Source: Magnetospirillum sp. ME-1 (lineage in GTDB: Bacteria > Pseudomonadota > Alphaproteobacteria > Rhodospirillales > Magnetospirillaceae). From it: a stretch of 64,000 nt of DNA. The translations under genes and the position numbers were made by a program. Positions 56,122 to 63,216 of this stretch are shown here, in pieces (within the stretch, counting starts at the first letter, position 1; the number at the start of each line of letters is the position of its first letter). The notes beneath the pieces are model-generated. The model searched no databases and was not told the origin of the DNA. It saw only the letters and a program-made list of their open reading frames with translations. The DNA lies in contig NZ_CP015848.1 in NCBI RefSeq assembly GCF_002105535.1, positions 2,954,925 to 3,018,924 on the forward strand. Direction: 5' to 3'.

Positions 56122-56224
56122 GTCCTGTTTCCTCCCGGAACGTTTCCCTATCGACCTAGCAACTCGCAGACACCTTGTCCAGAGGCCAGTTGGACCTTCT
56201 TTAAATCGCAAACCTCCGGCCGCC

Positions 56225-56255
56225 TTGACCGGGTCGGGCCGGGACACTCTATAAT
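56225..56255 (+). promoter_or_regulatory. Probable promoter of the SH3-domain gene
   Basis: TTGACC at 56225-56230 and a perfect TATAAT at 56250-56255, spacer 19 bp (longer than ideal), 46 bases before the gene start. Confidence 0.55.
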
Positions 56256-56301
56256 ACGCCGCCGGAGGGAGGATGGCTTGCCGAAGTTGGGGAGGGCGTT
56301 G

Positions 56302-56796
56302 ATGCGGAAAATAGGGGCGGGCGCGCTTGCGGCCGTGCTGACCTGTCTTGCGCCCGCCGCCCTGGCCGGCGAGGCCAGCGGCCTGCCGCTGCCCCGTTTC
56401 GTCTCGCTTCGCTCGGACGAGGTCAATCTGCGGGCCGGGCCGGGGCAGCGCTACCCCATCGACTGGATCTATTCGCGCAAGGACCTGCCCGTCGAGGTGA
56501 TCGCCGAGTTCGAGGCGTGGCGCAAGATCCGCGACTGGCAGGGCACCGAGGGCTGGGTGCACCAATCCATGCTGTCGGGCCGGCGCATGATGGTGGTGAT
56601 CGGCAGCCAGCGCACCCTGCGCGGCGGCGATTCCGACAGCGCCGATACCCTGGCCCTGGTGGATGCCGGCGTGCTGGGCCGCCTGCTGCAATGCCCGCGC
56701 AACCGGGATTTCTGCCGCGTCGAGATCAACCAGATTCAGGGCTGGTTCAAGCGCGACGAGATCTGGGGCGTCTACAAGGGCGAGTGGATCGAATAG
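56302..56796 (+). CDS. Secreted bacterial SH3-domain protein
   Basis: 164 residues with a signal peptide ending A-A-L-A (about residue 22). An SH3_3-type domain follows: E-V-N-L-R-A-G-P-G-Q-R-Y-P-I-D-W, W-R-K-I-R-D-W-Q-G-T-E-G-W-V-H. A second SH3-like half near the C-terminus has C-R-V-E-I-N-Q-I-Q-G-W-F-K-R. Such proteins may bind cell-wall or peptide ligands. GGGGAGGG precedes the ATG. Confidence 0.87.
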   Translation: MRKIGAGALAAVLTCLAPAALAGEASGLPLPRFVSLRSDEVNLRAGPGQRYPIDWIYSRKDLPVEVIAEFEAWRKIRDWQGTEGWVHQSMLSGRRMMVVIGSQRTLRGGDSDSADTLALVDAGVLGRLLQCPRNRDFCRVEINQIQGWFKRDEIWGVYKGEWIE

Positions 56797-56885
56797 GCCC
56801 GGGGCCGGATCCGAGGGCTCATCCTCCCCCGAACCCGGCCCCGCCCGGCGGCCCGCCGGAAGGGGGAGCGCGGACCGCCTTAACG

Positions 56886-57350
56886 TCAGTCGTCGTCGTA
56901 GAGGCCGGCCTCGGCGCCCTTGTGGCAGGCGGGGCAGTTGGCCTTGCTCTTCACCTCGGGCCGCTTCCATTCGCGCTCGGCGATACGGTCGTGTTTCTTT
57001 TGGAAGCGCGGCAGTTCGGTGATGCGCAGGGGTACGTCCCCTTGGGCAACGCCCTTCAGGGCCTTGGACCCCGCCTTGCCGCCGCCGGTGTCGGCGGCGC
57101 CGTCCATCAGCACCTTGCGGATGCGCCCGGTCTTGTCGGCGGCCATGGCGGCGTTGTCGCCGAAATGGTCGGAGAGCTGGCCCATCATGCGGTCCCAGGA
57201 CCGGGCGGGCAGGAAGGCGGGCTGGAACGCCATGTGGCACTCTCCGCACGCCGCCAGGGTTTCGGGATCGGTGACCGGGCGGACCCGGTCGGCCAGGGCG
57301 GGAAGGGCGGCGAGGCTGAAAACCGCCGCCAGGACGATCCGTTTCATCAT
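56886..57350 (-). CDS. Diheme cytochrome c (DHC type)
   Basis: 154 residues. Signal peptide to about residue 20, then two haem sites C-G-E-C-H at 35-39 and C-P-A-C-H at 139-143. This matches the periplasmic diheme cytochrome encoded with SHP in Rhodobacter sphaeroides, where it donates electrons to SHP. ATG 57350 overlaps the stop of the b561-SHP gene (ATGA). Confidence 0.9.
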   Translation of the reverse strand: MMKRIVLAAVFSLAALPALADRVRPVTDPETLAACGECHMAFQPAFLPARSWDRMMGQLSDHFGDNAAMAADKTGRIRKVLMDGAADTGGGKAGSKALKGVAQGDVPLRITELPRFQKKHDRIAEREWKRPEVKSKANCPACHKGAEAGLYDDD

Positions 57351-58183
57351 TTGCTCTCCATGTAGGCGATGTAGTCGCCCTTCTCGGTGGCGGTGCAGGC
57401 CCGGCCCAGCACCGTCTGGCAGTCGCGCTCGAAGCGCTCCTCCACCTTGGCCGCGTCGGTGAAGCGCTTGGGATTGGCCGAGACCGCCACCGGCTGGATG
57501 GCGCGGCCGGTCTTGGCGTGCTGGCCGTAGCGGGTGGGGTCCGAGGTGTGGCAGGTGGTGCACGAGGCGTAATCGGGGCTGGCGGTGTTCTTCGATTCGA
57601 ACAGCGCCCGGCCGCGTTCCGCCGAGAAGCCGGCAAAGCCCGGTCCGGCTTGGCGGGCATAGGTCGCCTTGATGGCGTCGCGGGCGGCGTCGGCGGCGAA
57701 GGCGGCGGGTGCGGCCAGCAGGGCGAGGACCAGCAAAGCGGGGGTGGCGCCCTTCAGCATCTCGCGCACCCGGCGGCCCTGGAAGATCCAGGCGATGATG
57801 GCGGCATGGGCCAGCACCAGCCACAGGGAGGCCTCGGCCAGCCCTTCATGCAGATCCTCGAGCGGCGGAACGACATCGGCGGCGATGCCGGTCACTCCGG
57901 CCACCGCCATGCCGGCGATCAGGATGGCGGCCATCCAGGCGAACAGCGGGTTGCGGCCGGGCCTGGCCCAGGCGAGGCGGGGCTTGGGAATCGCCAGCGG
58001 CCCGGTGGACGAGCCGATCATGGCGAGCGCCAGGCGCAGCAGAATAGCGCCCACCACCCAATAGCCCGAGAACACATGCATGGCGTAGGTGTCCTCGTCG
58101 GCGGTGACATAGGCCACCAGGAAGCCTCCGGCCAGGGCGGCGTGCCACAGGCGCAACAGGCGGAATTCCCACCGGGCGTTCAT
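57347..58183 (-). CDS. Cytochrome b561 fused to SHP-like (DUF1924) cytochrome c
   Basis: 278 residues. Residues 1-145 are a four-helix cytochrome b561 (haem histidines in R-L-W-H-A, Y-A-M-H-V-F-S-G-Y and L-A-H-A-A). A hydrophobic signal-like helix follows (about 146-165), then an SHP domain with C-T-T-C-H at 208-212, a likely disulfide pair near the end (R-D-C and R-A-C) and an Asn in S-A-N-P-K-R, a candidate for the unusual Asn haem ligand known in SHP. Five helices would place the haem c domain in the periplasm. In R. sphaeroides these are separate genes. An internal start at M-L-K-G-A-T-P could also make SHP alone. Confidence 0.85.
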   Translation of the reverse strand: MNARWEFRLLRLWHAALAGGFLVAYVTADEDTYAMHVFSGYWVVGAILLRLALAMIGSSTGPLAIPKPRLAWARPGRNPLFAWMAAILIAGMAVAGVTGIAADVVPPLEDLHEGLAEASLWLVLAHAAIIAWIFQGRRVREMLKGATPALLVLALLAAPAAFAADAARDAIKATYARQAGPGFAGFSAERGRALFESKNTASPDYASCTTCHTSDPTRYGQHAKTGRAIQPVAVSANPKRFTDAAKVEERFERDCQTVLGRACTATEKGDYIAYMESK

Positions 58184-58302
58184 CAGTGGTGCTCCTGGTG
58201 CGAGGAGAAGGATACCGGCTGGACGTTGGCGGCGTAGGCAAAGGCGCCACCGGCGACGATCAGGGCGGCCATCAGGCCATGGATGATCATGCGGGTCAGC
58301 AT
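58183..58302 (-). CDS. Small 39-aa membrane or exported protein upstream of b561-SHP
   Basis: A short frame of 40 codons including stop. The protein starts M-L-T-R-M-I-I-H, has one hydrophobic stretch (G-L-M-A-A-L-I-V-A-G-G-A-F-A-Y-A) and ends S-S-H-Q-E-H-H. AAGGAG precedes the ATG, and the stop overlaps the next start (TGATG). The C-terminal histidines could bind metal or haem. The good ribosome site and tight coupling argue that it is real; the family is unknown to me. Confidence 0.65.
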   Translation of the reverse strand: MLTRMIIHGLMAALIVAGGAFAYAANVQPVSFSSHQEHH

Positions 58303-58376
58303 GGGGGAACTCCTTGTTCGGAAACTTATCTGGCGACAGGATGGAACAAGCCCCCTGAACCGGGCGTGACCCGCCG

Positions 58377-58393
58377 GTTCATCCGCCGTTCAT
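58377..58393. promoter_or_regulatory. Tandem response-regulator box
   Basis: GTTCAT-N5-GTTCAT, two identical hexamers 11 bases apart, the geometry of PhoP/PmrA-type (OmpR family) sites. It lies 24 bases before the PepSY gene and within the divergent promoter region shared with the cytochrome operon. Confidence 0.55.
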
Positions 58394-58416
58394 GCATTGG
58401 GCGCGATGATTTGGAC

Positions 58417-58707
58417 ATGAAAGCCATTGCCGCCGTCCTGCTGTTCCTGGTCTGCCTCCCCGCCTGGGCGGGGGACGACCACGACCGCATCCGCCGTGCG
58501 GTGCAGGCGGGCGAGATCCTGCCGCTCGAGCGTATTCTCGAGCAGGTGGACCGCGACTATCCCGGCGAGCTGATCGAGGCCGAGCTGGAGGACAAGCACG
58601 GCCGCCGGGTCTACGAGATCAAGCGCCTGACCCGCGACGGGCGCCTGCTGAAGCTCTACTATGACGCCGCCGATGGCACACGCCTCAAGGTCAAGGAGAA
58701 GCGATGA
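58417..58707 (+). CDS. PepSY-domain exported protein
   Basis: 96 residues. Signal peptide ending P-A-W-A (about residue 18), then one PepSY domain: L-P-L-E-R-I-L-E-Q-V-D-R-D-Y-P-G-E-L-I-E-A-E-L-E and Y-E-I-K-R-L-T-R-D-G-R. PepSY proteins are thought to bind or inhibit partners in the periplasm. Its stop overlaps the response-regulator start (ATGA), so it probably works with the two-component system. Confidence 0.88.
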   Translation: MKAIAAVLLFLVCLPAWAGDDHDRIRRAVQAGEILPLERILEQVDRDYPGELIEAELEDKHGRRVYEIKRLTRDGRLLKLYYDAADGTRLKVKEKR

Positions 58708-59375
58708 GGGTTCTTGTCGTCGAGGACGAGCCGCAATTGACCCTGGCGCTGGAACGCGCCCTGGAGGCGGCGGGCTTCGCGGTGGACACCGCCTATGACG
58801 GCGAAAACGGCTGGCATCTGGGTGACACCGAGGCCTATGACGCGGTGATCCTCGACCTCGGCCTGCCCAGGATCGACGGCATCACCGTGCTGGGCCGCTG
58901 GCGCGAAGCCGGGCGGACCATGCCGGTGATGGTGCTGACGGCCCGCGCCCGCTGGGCGGAAAAGTCCCAGGCCTTCAATGCCGGGGCCGACGATTACGTC
59001 ACCAAGCCCTTCGAGATGGAAGAGGTGGTCACCCGGGTCCGCGCCCTGATCCGCCGTGCCGCCGGCCACGCCTCGCCCGAGATCGCCTGCGGTCCCTTGC
59101 GCATCGATACCATCGGCGGCAAGGTCAGCCGCGACGGGCTGCCGGTGGCGCTCACCGCCCAGGAATTCCGCATCCTCTCCTACCTCGCTCATCACCAGGG
59201 CCGGGTGGTCAGTCGCTCGGAACTGGTGGAGCACGTCTACGACCGTGACGCCGACCCCGATTCCAACGTGCTGGACGTGCTGGTGGCGCGCATCCGCCGC
59301 AAGCTGGGCGTCGATGTGATCCACACCCTGCGGGGACAGGGCTGGCGCATGGAGGCCCCGGGTGGCGAAGCCTGA
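58704..59375 (+). CDS. OmpR-family response regulator
   Basis: 223 residues. Receiver domain with E7-D8, phosphoacceptor Asp51 (I-L-D-L-G-L-P), Thr in V-L-T-A-R and Lys in T-K-P-F. C-terminal winged helix of OmpR type (about 128-220, L-T-A-Q-E-F-R-I-L, D-S-N-V-L-D-V-L-V-A-R-I-R-R-K-L). It resembles PmrA/QseB regulators. The GTTCAT repeat at 58377 is its likely target. Overlaps both neighbours. Confidence 0.93.
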   Translation: MRVLVVEDEPQLTLALERALEAAGFAVDTAYDGENGWHLGDTEAYDAVILDLGLPRIDGITVLGRWREAGRTMPVMVLTARARWAEKSQAFNAGADDYVTKPFEMEEVVTRVRALIRRAAGHASPEIACGPLRIDTIGGKVSRDGLPVALTAQEFRILSYLAHHQGRVVSRSELVEHVYDRDADPDSNVLDVLVARIRRKLGVDVIHTLRGQGWRMEAPGGEA

Positions 59376-60678
59376 ATCCCTTCGCCGCCGTCTGATCCTG
59401 GGGGCGGGGGCCTGGATCATGCTGGCCCTGGCGGCGGGTGGACTGGTGTTGAACCACGCCTTCGCCGACAGCGCCGAGCAGGCCTTCTGCCGCCGCCTCG
59501 ACACCCATCTGCGCGCCCTGCTGGCCCTGGTCGAGACGGCCGAGGACGGACGTATCGCCGTGGGCCGTCCGGTGGGCGAGCCGCGCTTCGAGCAGCCCTA
59601 TTCCGGCTGGTACTGGCAGGTGTCTGGTGACGGCGACGTCAAGGCGCGCTCGCGCTCGCTGTGGGACGCCGCCCTGGCGGTGGCGGCGGAAGTGGAGCCC
59701 GGCGCCCTGCATATCCGCCGCGAGACGGGGCCGCGCGGCCAGATCCTGGAGGTGATGGAGCGCGATCTGGCCCTGGGCGAGAACGGCCAGCGCCTGCATG
59801 TGGCGGTGGCCGCCGACCGCGCCGATCTGGATGCCGAGATCGGGCGCTTCCGCCTGCTGCTGGTCCTGTCGCTGGGCGGGCTGGGGCTGGGGCTGCTGGT
59901 CGCGGTGGTGGTGCAGGTGGGCTATGGCCTGAAGCCGCTGCGCCGTCTCGAGGGCGAGCTGGACGAGCTGACGAAGGGGGGGGCGCGCCTGGGCGGCGCC
60001 TATCCGGCGGAAATCGCCCCGCTGGTGGAGTCCATGAACCGGGTGCTGGACCACGACGAGCGGCTGATCCGCCACGCCCGCAACCATCTGGGCAATCTGG
60101 CCCATGCGCTGAAGACGCCGCTGGCGGTGTTGCGCGCCGAATGCGGCGGCGTGCCCCAGGCGGCGCCGCAGATCGAACGGGTGACGCGGCTGATCGACCT
60201 GCATCTGGCCCGCGCGGCTTCCGACGTCTCGTCGTCGCGGGCGGTGGGGCGGCGGGTGACGCTGGCCCCGCTGCTGGCCGATCTGGCCGGAGCCCTGCGC
60301 AAGGTCCACGCCGACCGCCGTCTGGAGATCGCCGTCGACTGCCCGCCCGAGGCCGATCTGGCCGGCGAGGCCGACGATCTGGCCGAGATGATCGGCAACC
60401 TGATGGACAACGCCTGCAAATGGGCCAAGGCCCGGGTCAGGGTCACGGCCATCGGCGGGCGGATCACGGTGGAGGACGACGGGCCGGGCCTGTCGTCCCA
60501 GCAGGCCGAAGCCGCCGCCCGGCGCGGCATCCGCCTGGACGAAAGCGTTCCGGGCTCGGGCCTGGGGCTGGCCATCGTCGCCGATCTGGCGGCCCTGGGC
60601 GGGCTTTCGCTTTCCTTTGGCCGCTCGGAATGGGGCGGTCTGGCGGTCAGCCTGGCGGAGGATTGCGCAGCAGGGTGA
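59362..60678 (+). CDS. Sensor histidine kinase
   Basis: 438 residues. Two membrane helices (about 11-33 and 170-196) flank a periplasmic sensor of about 135 residues. The dimerisation region has L-A-H-A-L-K-T-P-L (phospho-His), the N-box N-L-M-D-N-A-C-K-W-A, D-D-G-P-G-L and G-S-G-L-G-L-A-I-V. It resembles PhoQ/QseC-type kinases. The start is GTG 59362, overlapping the regulator gene by 14 bases. The end overlaps the convergent GGDEF-EAL gene by 32 bases. Signal unknown, possibly linked to the haem or redox state of the adjacent cytochromes. Confidence 0.9.
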   Translation: MAKPESLRRRLILGAGAWIMLALAAGGLVLNHAFADSAEQAFCRRLDTHLRALLALVETAEDGRIAVGRPVGEPRFEQPYSGWYWQVSGDGDVKARSRSLWDAALAVAAEVEPGALHIRRETGPRGQILEVMERDLALGENGQRLHVAVAADRADLDAEIGRFRLLLVLSLGGLGLGLLVAVVVQVGYGLKPLRRLEGELDELTKGGARLGGAYPAEIAPLVESMNRVLDHDERLIRHARNHLGNLAHALKTPLAVLRAECGGVPQAAPQIERVTRLIDLHLARAASDVSSSRAVGRRVTLAPLLADLAGALRKVHADRRLEIAVDCPPEADLAGEADDLAEMIGNLMDNACKWAKARVRVTAIGGRITVEDDGPGLSSQQAEAAARRGIRLDESVPGSGLGLAIVADLAALGGLSLSFGRSEWGGLAVSLAEDCAAG

Positions 60679-62833
60679 CGAAGGCTTCGGCGGGAATGGG
60701 GCGCGAGAACAGGAAACCCTGCATCTCGTCGCAGCCCTCGCGCGTCAGGAACTCCTTCTGCGCCTCGGTTTCCACGCCCTCGGCGATGACGCCCAGATCC
60801 AGCGAGCGGGCCAGTCCCACCACGGCGCGCACGATGGCCTCGCCGCCTCTTCCGCGGTGGAGCGAATCCACGAACGACCGGTCGATCTTGATCATGTCGA
60901 AGGGAAAGTCGCGCAGGTACGCCAGGGACGAATAGCCGGTGCCGAAATCGTCCATGGACAGCCGCACCCCCATGTCCTTGAGCTTGCGCAGGATGGCGGC
61001 CGCCTCGTCGGCGTCGTGCATGACGGTGCTCTCGGTCAGCTCCAGCTCCAGGCACAGCCGCCCGCCGCCATGGGATTGCAGGATGGTCTCCACCTCGCGG
61101 GCCAGCCCCTTGGCGCGGAACTGGCGTGGCGACAGGTTGACCGAGATGCGCAGATCGCGCCCGGCCGCATTGGTCCAGCTGTGGCCCAGGCGGCAGGCGT
61201 GTTCCAGCACCCAGCGCCCGATGGGAACGATCAGGCCGGATTCCTCGGCGACGGGAATGAAGCGCGACGGCATCACCAGCCCTTCGCGCGGATGGTCCCA
61301 GCGCAGCAGCGCCTCGGCGCCTACCACCTGTCCCGACGCCAAGTCCACCTGGGGCTGGAACAAAAGGCGCAGTTCGTCGCGCTCCAGGGCGTGGCGCAGG
61401 TCGCGCTCCAGGCCCAGGCGCTCGGTGGCGCGCTCGTTCATCTCGGGCGTGAAGAAGTGGAAGGTGGACCGCCCGCTGTCCTTGGCCCGGTACATGGCGG
61501 CGTCGGCATGCATCAGCAGCGTGGCGGAATCGGCGCCGTCGCGGGGATAGAGCGAGATGCCCACCGAACAGCCGACGCACAATTCATGGCCCTCGACCGT
61601 CACGGTGCGCGACACCTCGGCGATCAGGCGGGTGACCACCTCGGCCACCACATCCTCGGATTCGGGGGCGCACAGCAGCACCACGAACTCGTCGCCGCCG
61701 ATGCGCGCCACGGTGTCGCCTTCACGCACCGAGGCGGCGATGCGCCGTGCCACCACGCGGACCAGTTCATCGCCGATCCGATGGCCCAGGGTGTCGTTCA
61801 CCACCTTGAAATGGTCGAGATCGATGAACACCAGGGCCAGCAGCGAGCCGTCGCGCCGGGCATGGGTCAGCGCGTGGGTCAGGCGGTCGGTGAGCAGCGC
61901 CCGGTTGGCCAGCCCGGTCAGCTCGTCATGGGTGGCCTGGTGGCTGAGGCGGGCTTCGGACAGCTTCTGGGCGGTGACGTCCTGAAGGGTTTCCACCGCG
62001 CCGGCATTGTGGCCGTCCAGACCTTTCAGCGGCGCGGCGGTGAAGGCCAGCCAGCGTTCGCCGGCGCGGAAGTGGGGGAAGTGGTCCAGCGCCTCCCAGG
62101 CGCCGGGAATCAGGGTGGACGGGTGGTACTTGCCGGAATAGAGCTGGGCGATGGACTTCTCGTCATTGCCGTCGGCCACCAGATCCGCCATCACCGGGCG
62201 GGGATGGGCGTAAAAGGCCCGCCACTGGTCGCTGGTTCCCAGCATCTGGGCGGCGGGCACGCCGATGATCGCCTCGCAGGCGCGGTTCCAGTGGGTGACC
62301 TTGTGGTTCTCGTCGATGACGAACAGCGGCACCGGGCAGCCGTCGACGATGGCGGCCAGCCGGTGCTCGCTTTCCTTAAGCGCCTGCTCGGCCCGCTTCT
62401 CGTGGGTGATGTCGCGCAGGGTCTCCACCGCGCCCACCACCTTTCCCGTGCCGTCGTGCAGGGCGGTGGCGGTGAAGGCCAGCCACTTGCCGCCGCCGGG
62501 AAAGTGGGGGAAGAAATCCTCCGCCTCCCACGAGCCCTCCACCACGGCGGAACGCCGGTACTTGCCGGAATAATAATGCTCGACCTCGCGCTCCATGGTG
62601 CCGTCGATGATCAGGTCGGCCATCACCGGGCGGGCGGCGGGATAGAACGGAACCCAGGCCCGGTCGGTTCCCACCACATCCGCGGCCGCCGTGCCGGTCA
62701 CCAGCTCGCAGGCGCGGTTCCAGTGGGTGACCCGGTGCCGGGAATCGATCACGAAGGTGGGAACCGGGGTGCCCGCCACCACCTCCACCAGCCAGGCATG
62801 GGCTTCGTCCATGGGGGTGTCGCGGCCGCTCAT
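60647..62833 (-). CDS. PAS-GGDEF-EAL cyclic-di-GMP enzyme (second)
   Basis: 728 residues. Two closely similar PAS-type units (about 10-140 and 145-275), each with V-T-H-W-N-R-A-C-E and a late A-V-E-T-L-x-D-(I/V)-T motif, suggest internal duplication. G-G-D-E-F at 379-383 and E-A-L-L-R at 507-511 are intact, with D-D-F-G-T-G-Y-S-S, so both synthesis and breakdown of c-di-GMP are possible. No membrane helix. I chose ATG 62833 (M-S-G-R-D-T-P); no strong ribosome site is seen, and ATG 62812 (M-D-E-A-H) or TTG 62872 are alternatives. Confidence 0.88.
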   Translation of the reverse strand: MSGRDTPMDEAHAWLVEVVAGTPVPTFVIDSRHRVTHWNRACELVTGTAAADVVGTDRAWVPFYPAARPVMADLIIDGTMEREVEHYYSGKYRRSAVVEGSWEAEDFFPHFPGGGKWLAFTATALHDGTGKVVGAVETLRDITHEKRAEQALKESEHRLAAIVDGCPVPLFVIDENHKVTHWNRACEAIIGVPAAQMLGTSDQWRAFYAHPRPVMADLVADGNDEKSIAQLYSGKYHPSTLIPGAWEALDHFPHFRAGERWLAFTAAPLKGLDGHNAGAVETLQDVTAQKLSEARLSHQATHDELTGLANRALLTDRLTHALTHARRDGSLLALVFIDLDHFKVVNDTLGHRIGDELVRVVARRIAASVREGDTVARIGGDEFVVLLCAPESEDVVAEVVTRLIAEVSRTVTVEGHELCVGCSVGISLYPRDGADSATLLMHADAAMYRAKDSGRSTFHFFTPEMNERATERLGLERDLRHALERDELRLLFQPQVDLASGQVVGAEALLRWDHPREGLVMPSRFIPVAEESGLIVPIGRWVLEHACRLGHSWTNAAGRDLRISVNLSPRQFRAKGLAREVETILQSHGGGRLCLELELTESTVMHDADEAAAILRKLKDMGVRLSMDDFGTGYSSLAYLRDFPFDMIKIDRSFVDSLHRGRGGEAIVRAVVGLARSLDLGVIAEGVETEAQKEFLTREGCDEMQGFLFSRPIPAEAFVTLLRNPPPG

Positions 62834-62858
62834 GGGAGGCACGGGCCGGTGATGGGCA

Positions 62859-62879
62859 TCAATACCAGGCAAGTATTGA
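62859..62879. promoter_or_regulatory. 21-bp inverted repeat upstream of the GGDEF-EAL gene
   Basis: TCAATAC-N7-GTATTGA, perfect 7-bp arms, 26 bases before the chosen start on the minus strand. Possible operator. Confidence 0.4.
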
Positions 62880-63097
62880 GCGTGATACGCAATTCACACT
62901 CCCACCAAGATTGTGACGTTATGTGACATCGGCTGTCGGGGCCGTATTAATATGGTGCTGATCTGCAATGACAAGAAGAATCCTTATAAAAGTTCCTGGT
63001 TTATTTAATGCGCAAGGGAATGCGGATTTCCCGGCGGGCGATCAGGATGCAAACAAGCGTTTGAATACTTATCTCGCCATTGTCTTCATTCGGCCAG

Positions 63098-63108
63098 TGG
63101 TCTGACCA
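63098..63108. promoter_or_regulatory. FadR/GntR-type operator-like palindrome
   Basis: TGGTCTGACCA, a perfect 11-bp palindrome matching the FadR-family core TGGTCNGACCA, 109 bases before the start of the membrane sensor gene. Confidence 0.45.
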
Positions 63109-63216
63109 GACGGGGTGTCCGGCGGGCGGCGCCGGCGGGTTGGGCGAATGAACGTGACAGGGCCGCAGCCTTGTTTATCATGGAGGCCGTATCGCTTTCT
63201 TTCGAGAGCCTGACCG

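Larger units (their letters stand above)
62834..63216. other. 383-bp intergenic region with several operator-like sites
   Basis: Divergent gap, locally AT-rich (62930-63070). It holds a 21-bp palindrome (62859-62879), a TGTGAC direct repeat at 62912 and 62922 (10-base period) and a FadR-type palindrome (63098-63108). No RNA gene or convincing ORF is seen. Confidence 0.5.
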
